This document shows, in pieces, positions 57,639 to 64,000 of a DNA stretch of 64,000 nucleotides; position 1 is the first letter of the stretch; each line of letters begins with the position of its first letter. The stretch is taken from contig CAVVFZ010000021.1 in the NCBI GenBank assembly GCA_963747555.1, forward strand, positions 186,001 through 250,000, given 5' to 3'. A program made the position numbers and the translations under genes. Origin of the DNA: DUZB01 sp963747555. Lineage in GTDB: Bacteria; Desulfobacterota; DSM-4660; Desulfatiglandales; Desulfatiglandaceae. The notes below the pieces were generated by a model. That model ran no database searches. It was not told where the DNA came from and worked only from the letters and a program-made list of their open reading frames with translations.

Positions 57639-57818
57639 ATGAAATCGAGCATTAGAGACAAGGTGGAAGGAACCTTTCACGAAGTGAAGGGTAAGGTCAA
57701 GGAGGGTGCCGGGAAACTCAGCGATAATCCCGGGTTGGAAGGTTAAGGAACCGACGAAAATATGGCCGGCAAGGTTCAGAAAAAGATCGGTCAGGTCAAG
57801 GAGGTTTTGGGGAAATAG
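57639..57818 (+). pseudogene. CsbD family gene with in-frame TAA
   Basis: Read through, it is 59 codons, the same length as the intact CsbD at 49312: MKSSIRDKVEGTFHEVKGKV, KEGAGKLSDNPGLEG, stop (TAA 57744-57746), then GTDENMAGKVQKKIGQVKEV. The rest of the frame is conserved, so the nonsense change is recent, a sequencing error, or read through. GGAGG precedes the ATG. Confidence 0.8.
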
Positions 57819-57896
57819 TGAAAGCGGCGTATCATGTATTGGCGGAAGAATCCGCAACTGTACGGATGTTCAAAAAAGGAAAGGGAGGGAATTACC

Positions 57897-57986
57897 ATGA
57901 GTACTACGACACTTATTATTATCATTGTTGTTTTGTTTCTATTATTCGGCGGGGGCGGCGGTTACTATTGGCGTAGAAGACGGTAG
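57897..57986 (+). CDS. 29-residue membrane peptide (DUF3309-like)
   Basis: MSTTTLIIIIVVLFLLFGGG followed by GGYYWRRRR: a single hydrophobic helix, a Gly hinge and an aromatic/basic tail, the pattern of small DUF3309-type peptides. GGGAGG lies 7 nt upstream. A frameshifted homologue lies behind module 5 at 56637. Confidence 0.7.
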   Translation: MSTTTLIIIIVVLFLLFGGGGGYYWRRRR

Positions 57987-58008
57987 GCATGAAGGAGGTA
58001 AGATTATT

Positions 58009-58785
58009 ATGAAAAGAATAATGGCATTCTTGGCGGTTCTATTTTTTGTTTTTTTCTTCGGAACGATTTGCTACGCGGATCCATACGAAACCGAGCCGAA
58101 CAATGACAAGAGTCAAGCAGATGCCTTGGTATCGGGCGTGCCAACCATCGGGCAACTTTCCTCAAATAACGATCAAGATTGGTATTCTATATGTACTGAA
58201 GATGCTGATGTCATTACTGTCAAATTCGCTCTTGAACCTGCTTACATCGCTACCGTTTTCTATATTACTGTCGAAGATTCTCTTGGCAATGTGTTGGGGA
58301 ATAAAGACTTCATCGCCCTTTCTTTTGGTGATGGAATAGAAACGACGTTTTCTTCAGCGGTTGCCACATCGGGAATCTATTATGTCGTCATTACTTCGAG
58401 TGGAGATATTGGATACGATGCCAATTATACCCTGACGACGACTGTTTCCAATCCCGGTGCATGTCCGACCGAGCCATCAAAATATGATGTTACGGGTATT
58501 TGGCAGATCGAAGGACAACAATATTTCATTTCCGTAAATGTCAACGGCTCTGCAATGGTGGGTGTGACCTATTTTCCTGGTGCGGGAGAGAGTTTTTGGG
58601 TGGGTGAAGGCTCTGGGGAAAATTGGTACATTTATTATGCCAGCAACCTCTCTCAATTTGAAGCTTCTCTCATACTCACATCAGATACCACCGGAGTGAT
58701 GACGGTCAGCACATGTGTTCAATTTTCAGGTGAAAACTGTCTCATACCTGTAGGCGCCAGCGTTAATGTCACAAAAGTTTTTTGA
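58009..58785 (+). CDS. Exported protein with PPC-like N-terminal domain
   Basis: 258 residues from the ATG at 58009 behind GGAGG. After the signal peptide (ending TICYA), residues about 25-145 resemble a bacterial pre-peptidase C-terminal (PPC) domain: DPYETEPNNDKSQADALVSG, IGQLSSNNDQDWYSICTEDA, SGIYYVVITSSGDIGYDANY. The second half (YDVTGIWQIEGQQYFISVNV...) is a small beta-rich domain I do not recognise. Secreted or periplasmic; last gene of the module 3 cluster. Confidence 0.75.
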   Translation: MKRIMAFLAVLFFVFFFGTICYADPYETEPNNDKSQADALVSGVPTIGQLSSNNDQDWYSICTEDADVITVKFALEPAYIATVFYITVEDSLGNVLGNKDFIALSFGDGIETTFSSAVATSGIYYVVITSSGDIGYDANYTLTTTVSNPGACPTEPSKYDVTGIWQIEGQQYFISVNVNGSAMVGVTYFPGAGESFWVGEGSGENWYIYYASNLSQFEASLILTSDTTGVMTVSTCVQFSGENCLIPVGASVNVTKVF

Positions 58786-58865
58786 AACGAACCATTAATG
58801 ATACCAAATAGAATTGTTCTGGAGCAATATTATGAATAAATAGCAGTTATGGTCTTAAAAATACA

Positions 58866-58900
58866 AATGGCTCTTCTTCAAGGGAGAGTCATTTTTTTTT
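58866..58900 (+). terminator. Probable intrinsic terminator of the module 3 cluster
   Basis: ATGGCTCTT and GGGAGAGTCAT pair imperfectly around CTTCAA and are followed by a run of nine to ten T, about 80 bp after the exported-protein gene. Confidence 0.65.
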
Positions 58901-59101
58901 GGCAGCTTACCGCCAAGTCCCGCAGAGATGTTCCCAATCACAGAAAATTCCTTTCCGATCCAAGCCGCCGAGGGTTGGGCTCCGGCTGATGGTCTTGACC
59001 ATTTCCCCGAAGTGTGCCATACTGGTTTCATGTAAGAGAGCATCTAATTGCAATCGTGGAGCGGGATCTTGCTTGATGGACGGAAGGCCTTGAGGAATGG
59101 G

Positions 59102-60781
59102 ATGGATGCGAAGGAATTAAAAGTAAAGGAAAATCAGAGAGAGCCCAAACTCAGGCAATGGGCGGAAAAGGAACTCAAAACAGCGTCCCACAGTACTGAA
59201 GCCTTTTCCGAAATGTCCCCTGAAAAGATGGAAGCTCTCATCCACGAGCTTCAGGTCCATCAGATTGAGTTGCAAATGCAGAATGATGAACTCCGCCGGA
59301 TTCAAGGGGAATTGGGAAAGACACGGGATAGATATTCTCATTTGTATGATTTTTCGCCGGTCGGCTATTTTACGTTGACTGAAAAGGGAATCATCGATGA
59401 GGCCAATCTCACCATTGCTTCCATGCTTGGTGTAGAGCGGAGCAATTTGATCGGGAAACCTTTCTCTCGTTTCATTTTGAAAGACGGCCAGGATCTTTTC
59501 TATAAACTCCGGCATCACCTTCTGGAGACAGAGGAATCCCAGGTTTGCGAACTGCGTCTTGTGAGAAAGGGCGGAAAGGCATTTTTTGCCAATCTGGAAT
59601 GCATGGTTGTAAGAGACAGTGGCGACGATTCCAGGTTTATCAGAGGCGCCGTGAGCGATATCACCGAACGGCACCTTATCGCAGAGGCTTTGCAGGAAGC
59701 TCACAACGGACTGGAACAACGAGTGGAGGATCGGACGGTCGAACTTCTGACGGCTTTTTCTGAAATCAAAATGCTGAAAGACCAACTCGAGGCCGAGAAT
59801 ATTTACTTTCGCCAAGAAAGACAAATGAATCGATCATTCGACCGGATTTTAGGGCAAAGCGATGGTCTCAGGCATGTTCTCTTTCGGGCGGAGCAGGTCG
59901 CTTCCACGAACACGACGGTTCTCATCCTTGGCGAGACCGGTACGGGAAAGGAATTAATTGCCGACGCCATCCACAACATGAGCCCTCGCAAGAATCGGCC
60001 GATGATTACCGTCAACTGTGCCGCTCTGCCGGCCAATTTAATAGAGAGCGAGCTGTTCGGCCGCGAGAAGGGGGCCTTTACCGGAGCCGATAGCAGGCAG
60101 ATAGGGCGGTTCGAGATCGCCCATGGATCCACCCTTTGCCTGGACGAGATCGGGGAATTGCCGCTGGAGCTGCAGGCCAAGCTGCTCCGGGTGATCCAGC
60201 ACAACGAATTTGAGCGTCTGGGTTCTTCGCAGACCATTAAAGTCGATGTACGGATTGTAGCAACAACCAATCGAAACCTTGAAGAAGAGGTTAAAGAGGG
60301 TAAATTCAGGCAGGACCTTTACTATCGGCTCAACGTCTTCCCCATCACGGTGCCTCCATTACGGCAGCGAAAAGAAGACATCCCTGTGTTGGCCCAGGCC
60401 TTCATAGAACGATATGCCAGGAAATTGGGGAAACAGATCACATCGATCCAGAAGCAAACGATGAAGGCCCTGCAGGATTATCCATGGCCCGGGAACATCC
60501 GGGAGCTGGAAAGTATCATTGAACGGGCCGTGATCTTGTGCCCCGGGCCCGTCTTGCACCTGGCGGATAAACTGGCGATTTCATCTTTTCCCCTGTCATC
60601 CGGCATGAAAACTCTGGAAGAAACGGAGCGGAACCAGATCCTCAAGACCCTCCTGGAAACCCGGTGGCGCATCGAGGGGAAGGACGGCGCCGCGGAGATC
60701 TTGGGTCTCAACCCGAGTACCTTGAGAGCGAGGATGCATAAGCTCGGGATCGTCCGTAAGCAGGCCAAAAAGCCGGATTAA
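59102..60781 (+). CDS. PAS-type sigma-54-dependent activator (copy B), probable master regulator of the modules
   Basis: 559 residues from the ATG at 59102 (GAGGA upstream). An N-terminal coiled coil and LIHELQVHQIELQMQNDELR motif are followed by a PAS/PAC domain (about 80-205, ending GAVSDITERHLIAEAL) and a second coiled coil. The AAA+ core has Walker A GETGTGKELIADAIHNMSPR, canonical GAFTGA, Walker B LCLDEIGELP and R-finger region GKFRQDLYYRLNVFPITVPP. The Fis-type HTH is GAAEILGLNPSTLRARMHKL. The gene ends 26 bp before the module 4 palindrome, and a deleted copy ends 23 bp before module 1. The PAS domain suggests a redox, energy or small-ligand signal. Confidence 0.93.
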   Translation: MDAKELKVKENQREPKLRQWAEKELKTASHSTEAFSEMSPEKMEALIHELQVHQIELQMQNDELRRIQGELGKTRDRYSHLYDFSPVGYFTLTEKGIIDEANLTIASMLGVERSNLIGKPFSRFILKDGQDLFYKLRHHLLETEESQVCELRLVRKGGKAFFANLECMVVRDSGDDSRFIRGAVSDITERHLIAEALQEAHNGLEQRVEDRTVELLTAFSEIKMLKDQLEAENIYFRQERQMNRSFDRILGQSDGLRHVLFRAEQVASTNTTVLILGETGTGKELIADAIHNMSPRKNRPMITVNCAALPANLIESELFGREKGAFTGADSRQIGRFEIAHGSTLCLDEIGELPLELQAKLLRVIQHNEFERLGSSQTIKVDVRIVATTNRNLEEEVKEGKFRQDLYYRLNVFPITVPPLRQRKEDIPVLAQAFIERYARKLGKQITSIQKQTMKALQDYPWPGNIRELESIIERAVILCPGPVLHLADKLAISSFPLSSGMKTLEETERNQILKTLLETRWRIEGKDGAAEILGLNPSTLRARMHKLGIVRKQAKKPD

Positions 60782-60807
60782 GATTCGACTCTCTCCAAAG
60801 TCCCCCC

Positions 60808-60956
60808 CCTCAATATATGGAGGTTCCACCAAATATTGAGGTGCGGCAGATCTTTTCAAATTTGCCCACCCTTCTCTCCCATTGATATAATCATTTGTTT
60901 TTAAAGGATAAGTTCAAAATAACCCCGCTTTTTCGGTTTATGGCAGGATAGTTGCA
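60808..60956 (+). promoter_or_regulatory. Sigma-54 module 4: palindromic enhancer plus -24/-12 promoter
   Basis: The palindrome at 60808-60841 has arms CCTCAATATATGGAGG and CCACCAAATATTGAGG around TT. A TTTTTAAAGGATAA block is at about 60897-60911. TGGCAGG-ATAG-TTGCA is at 60941-60956, 99 nt away. The expected +1 is about 60967 and the ABM-remnant ATG is at 60969. It lies directly behind activator B and drives the YtxH/MscS cluster. Confidence 0.88.
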
Positions 60957-60968
60957 AATATTGTTCTC

Positions 60969-61100
60969 ATGATCCTGGTTAGCATACGAATGAAGGTTCT
61001 TGCGGAGAAGCGCAAGGAACTTTCCCAGAGGGTCGCATTACTGATCGGCTCCATAAAGACAGAGAAGGGACGCCGGAAGGCAACTTTTGCCGGAGTAAGG
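60969..61100 (+). pseudogene. Decayed ABM gene behind module 4
   Basis: MILVSIRMKVLAEKRKELSQ and VALLIGSIKTEKGRRKATFA match the intact ABM protein for about 45 codons, then the frame slips and the rest of the domain is lost. The open frame runs on in unrelated sequence into the YtxH gene. Confidence 0.75.
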
Positions 61101-61138
61101 AGGATGAAAAATAATGCGGTTAAGAAAGGAGAATTAAT

Positions 61139-61498
61139 ATGGCAGAGCATGAAAAACCACAAGGTCATTTCTTCATTGGAATTTTGATTGGTAGCATTTT
61201 GGGGGCATTGGCAGGCATTTTCTTCGCACCAAGGTCCGGAAAAGCACTGAGGGCTGATATCAAGGAGAAAGGGAGCGAGGTCTTAAAGGAGGGGAAGGAA
61301 ACTTATGATGATGCCTGCACGAAAGCAAAAGAGATCATTGAGGAAGCCAAACATCAAGCGAAGGAGTTAAAGAAGGAAGCCGATCGACTTCTCTCAGAGG
61401 CTCGCCAGAAAACGAAAGAGATTTTGGCCCATGGTAAGAAGAAGGAGGCCGAAGCCGATGAATTGGAGAAAGGAGACACAGGGGGAAAAGAAGACTGA
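61139..61498 (+). CDS. YtxH-domain protein
   Basis: 119 residues behind AAAGGAG: MAEHEKPQGHFFIGILIGSI, LGALAGIFFAPRSGKALRAD, then a long Lys/Glu-rich helix to the end. The single transmembrane helix ending in AGIFFAPxSGKxLRxxI is the YtxH signature, found on general-stress membrane proteins. The soluble helix resembles LEA-type repeats. First intact gene behind module 4. Confidence 0.88.
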   Translation: MAEHEKPQGHFFIGILIGSILGALAGIFFAPRSGKALRADIKEKGSEVLKEGKETYDDACTKAKEIIEEAKHQAKELKKEADRLLSEARQKTKEILAHGKKKEAEADELEKGDTGGKED

Positions 61499-61587
61499 GA
61501 GATCATACAGCGTTATCCAGTCGATTCATCTCAGTTTTAGATGTCTGATAAGCGTGATGCTTCATCGGGGTGAAGCAAGGAGGCAAC

Positions 61588-61992
61588 ATGAGAGCCAGGA
61601 AAAGAGATATCGAATACCCATTTAAAAAGCTGTACTCCGCTAATAAAGCACCTGTTGCGATTCCATCCAGGATTCCAATAAATATCAGGCCATTGCGAAT
61701 CCGGGAAAGCCTGTCGTGGTTTTCAGAAAAAATGGAAAAGGACCTGCAGGGCTTTGATCGATCCATGTCAGCCTGGGAAACAGAGTCTGCCGTGGCGATT
61801 CTGGACGATCTGAATGAAAAGGTCATTGAACTTCGTTCGAAATTTGTTTTAGCCATGCGGTGTACACACCCCAACCTTCCGGAGGCCGTTATCCACCGAT
61901 GTGTCGAGGTTGCAAATCTTGCGCACATGATCGCGTCCTGCCAACATCCGACACTGTGTCATTACAGAAAAGGGAATTCTGTTCAGGGGTGA
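61588..61992 (+). CDS. Small protein of unknown function
   Basis: 134 residues from the ATG at 61588 with AAGGAGG upstream: MRARKRDIEYPFKKLYSANK, IRESLSWFSEKMEKDLQGFD, AILDDLNEKVIELRSKFVLA, CVEVANLAHMIASCQH. A basic N-terminus is followed by a helical body, with no signal peptide or membrane helix. I recognise no family. It lies between YtxH and a small lipoprotein in the module 4 cluster. Confidence 0.6.
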   Translation: MRARKRDIEYPFKKLYSANKAPVAIPSRIPINIRPLRIRESLSWFSEKMEKDLQGFDRSMSAWETESAVAILDDLNEKVIELRSKFVLAMRCTHPNLPEAVIHRCVEVANLAHMIASCQHPTLCHYRKGNSVQG

Positions 61993-62059
61993 AACGCTCT
62001 GATCTTGTGGCGTTTCTGTAAAGTTCTCAATATACTTAAATTACGACCGAAAGGAGAAA

Positions 62060-62284
62060 ATGATGGAAAAATGTGTTTATGGGTTTGGAGGCTTCGTGAA
62101 GGGTTGGAAAATAGGGATTATGGTATTAGTGATGGCTTTTTCATTCGGGTTGGCTTCATGCGAAAACAAAGGACCGGTAGAAAAAGCCGGCGAAAAAGTG
62201 GATAACGCCATGGAAAAAGTGGGAGACCAACTGGAAAAGGCGGGGGATAAAGTGGAACAGGCGACCGACAAGGTGAATCAATAA
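62060..62284 (+). CDS. Small lipoprotein with heptad-like repeats
   Basis: 74 residues behind AAAGGAG. Signal peptide with lipobox FGLASC, then ENKGPVEKAGEKVDNAMEKV and GDQLEKAGDKVEQATDKVNQ, three to four 11-residue amphipathic repeats (EKAGEKVDxAxEKV). This resembles entericidin/LEA-like small lipoproteins. A second ATG three bases downstream is equally possible. Membrane-associated stress peptide by inference. Confidence 0.72.
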   Translation: MMEKCVYGFGGFVKGWKIGIMVLVMAFSFGLASCENKGPVEKAGEKVDNAMEKVGDQLEKAGDKVEQATDKVNQ

Positions 62285-62409
62285 CGTTTGGCATGAAGAT
62301 GCTTCTTTATGGACAATTTTATGAAAGCACAATCGAGTACTTCGGTCTGGGGCTGCACTTCTTTTTTCAGTAAGGAGATCCAGCTGGGTTTATTTGCAGG
62401 AGTGTGGAC

Positions 62410-64000
62410 GTGCATCAGGAAAAGAACCCATTGAGGAAAGGGCATATTTTTCTTGTAACTTGTGTGCAGATTTACCTCTGCGTTGGAATTTTTCTGGCAC
62501 TCATTTTCGGTATCGCTACACCATGCTTCTCCCAAGGGATCCCTTCTCTGAACAATGCTGAAAGTGCAGCATCAAAAAAATCAAATGTTGACGAAAACAT
62601 TGAGCTGCCGGGGCTCAACAAATTGATTGAAGAATCCGAAGGTCTTTTTGCTGATTTAGAGGAGATCAGGAACGGCATCGCCAAAAATCTGGATTTGGTG
62701 AAAGCAAAAAATGAACTGGGGAAAATTCAATCATCTATAAATGAAATTTCACCCCTTCTGGAACAATTGAAGGAAAATAAAACCTCCCAATCAGGGCTCC
62801 GCATTAGAATCCAATCGCAGTTGGAGGCCGACGATGAGCGGCTTCAAAAGATCAGGAACCGCCTCAGCGATGCGTTGAATCGTATCCAAGAATGGGTCTC
62901 TTTGTGGAAGAAAGCGGAAAAGCAATGGAATAAATGGCAGAGCGCCGCAGGCGATTCATTGGTTTATGATGCGGTCCAGCCCATATTCAAAAAGAATTTA
63001 AGCAGTATAAATGAGGCTGAAAAGCGGTTGTCAGAAGAAATTCAACCCATTGTGGTGACTCTCGAAAAAGTATGGCAGGCCAAATCCCAAATCGACGGGA
63101 TGAAACGAAAAATTAGCGACAAGTTTTCTGTCGGTAATGAAGATATGTTGGGCGAATCCAACCCTCCCATGTATTCTCTCCAATACTTCTCACAGTTTCG
63201 TAGCAGGCTTGATGAAAAATTGATACGGGGAATCAAATCTATTCCACTGCCGCGTTTTGATTTTTTGAAACATCACTGGTTTTTGGTTGCCATTCAACTA
63301 TTGATGGCAGCTACGATCGCTTTCTATTTTCGTAAAAATCCCCACTTTGCCAGAGAATCCAAGCTTTGGACCATTTTTGCGCGTCGATATATGGCCACCG
63401 GAGTTTTTGTCAGTATTTTCTTTATGTCCTTTTTTTACGATTCACCTCCCGCTCTCGTCGAACTGAGTCTTCGCACCCTGGTGGCGATCACTGCCGTACG
63501 GCTCATTGCAGCTCTTTTTGATGATGTCGAAATCCGGCGTTTATTGTATCTGTTGATAACAGCCCTGATTTTAACGACAATTTTACAGTGGATCACATTT
63601 CCTGCCCCACTTTTCCGTCTGTATGTAACAACATTTTCCGTAATGGGGGCTTTGTTGACGCTCGTTGAATCCGTGCGAATCAACAAGAAAGCCGAAGTTT
63701 TTTTCGGTTCGGTCTGGGGGCTTCGGGCTGCGTCGATCCTTTTTTTCGCGATCTTTTTCGCGGGTGTTTTTGGGTTCAGCCATTTGGCACGATTTATGTT
63801 CGATGGGCTTATTCAAACCCTTTCGTTAGTCCTGATTGCCTGGATTCTTGTGCTCTTCCTCAAAGGGTGTCTTGAAAGCATTTTGTTCAGCCATGGACTT
63901 CAAAAATTTGATGTTGTTTCGAAGAACCGTTCCAGCATTCAATCGAAAGGGATTTTTGTCATCAGTGTCTTGGTTATCGGCATGCTGGTCGCTGAAATAC
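62410..64000 (+). CDS. Large MscS-family mechanosensitive channel-like protein (partial, runs off the window)
   Basis: About 530 codons are open to the window end. GTG at 62410 is a reasonable start (GGAG about 8 nt upstream); no ATG gives the signal region. A signal-type helix (IYLCVGIFLALIFGIATPCF) is followed by a long periplasmic coiled-coil domain (about 50-270: LIEESEGLFADLEEIRNGIA, LRIRIQSQLEADDERLQKIR, WVSLWKKAEKQWNKWQ). Then come successive membrane helices (FLVAIQLLMAATIAFYF, ILFFAIFFAGVFGFSHLA, LVLIAWILVLFL). The layout matches KefA/MscM-type channels with DUF3772-like periplasmic parts; the MscS pore domain would lie beyond the window. It suits an osmotic or envelope-stress cluster. 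Confidence 0.75.
   Translation, partial: MHQEKNPLRKGHIFLVTCVQIYLCVGIFLALIFGIATPCFSQGIPSLNNAESAASKKSNVDENIELPGLNKLIEESEGLFADLEEIRNGIAKNLDLVKAKNELGKIQSSINEISPLLEQLKENKTSQSGLRIRIQSQLEADDERLQKIRNRLSDALNRIQEWVSLWKKAEKQWNKWQSAAGDSLVYDAVQPIFKKNLSSINEAEKRLSEEIQPIVVTLEKVWQAKSQIDGMKRKISDKFSVGNEDMLGESNPPMYSLQYFSQFRSRLDEKLIRGIKSIPLPRFDFLKHHWFLVAIQLLMAATIAFYFRKNPHFARESKLWTIFARRYMATGVFVSIFFMSFFYDSPPALVELSLRTLVAITAVRLIAALFDDVEIRRLLYLLITALILTTILQWITFPAPLFRLYVTTFSVMGALLTLVESVRINKKAEVFFGSVWGLRAASILFFAIFFAGVFGFSHLARFMFDGLIQTLSLVLIAWILVLFLKGCLESILFSHGLQKFDVVSKNRSSIQSKGIFVISVLVIGMLVAEI

Noticed and set aside
61503..61928. Minus-strand frame opposite the unknown gene at 61588
   Set aside because: The plus-strand frame has an ideal ribosome-binding site and fits the operon; the minus frame is its shadow.

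Overview
The window looks like a chromosome segment of a Desulfobacterota (former Deltaproteobacteria) bacterium. The clues are sensor kinases opening with a KPTYEELEQRVKELE-type leader, the C-terminal CxxC module of the 7TM-PAS protein at 35420, anaerobic glycyl-radical chemistry, an MlaFED operon, and abundant sigma-54 activators. No rRNA, tRNA or CRISPR array was seen. Taxonomy is inference from gene style only.

Region 1 (1-26.2 kb) is almost entirely minus strand. Reading along transcription it holds: a CoA-disulfide-reductase/rhodanese flavoprotein; a lipoprotein; a carbohydrate block (GH63/MGH1-like hydrolase, AI-2E permease, GH13 amylase); a tight anaerobic catabolic block (Tat-signal EutB-EutC fusion, zinc alcohol dehydrogenase, aquaglyceroporin, SMP-30 lactonase, glycyl radical enzyme, divergent PFK-like protein, radical-SAM activase, SulP transporter, 4-TM protein, FadL porin); and the Mla lipid-transport operon. 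Many genes here are split by one-base frameshifts, some at homopolymers. The glycyl radical enzyme is the worst case. This may be assembly error or real decay.

Region 2 (26.2-43.9 kb) is a regulatory, toxin-antitoxin and mobile-element patchwork: a lone receiver, a PIN/RHH pair, a NarL-type two-component system, HicAB, an antitoxin with a truncated PIN toxin, IS3 and excisionase remnants, an HU gene with an AUA in the start position, a MucR-like/winged-helix hybrid, a 7TM-PAS protein, an aquaporin, a hybrid kinase, PIN and methylase fragments, and a RelA/SpoT synthetase.

Region 3 (43.9-64 kb) is the most interesting. Two PAS-type sigma-54 activators and a deleted third copy lie among five copies of one regulatory module. 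Each module is a 34-36 bp palindrome, then 96-99 bp, then a -24/-12 promoter (TGGCAGG-N4-TTGCA), with an ATG only 11-13 nt past the -12 box. The modules head clusters of small envelope and stress proteins: ABM, sll1863-like coiled coils, DUF3096, CsbD, lmo0937-like, BON, Spy-like, VWA-OmpA, YtxH, small lipoproteins, and a large MscS-type channel that runs off the window end. The region also carries two of three copies of a 255-bp palindromic MITE-like element. I read it as a locally duplicated, self-contained sigma-54 envelope-stress regulon.
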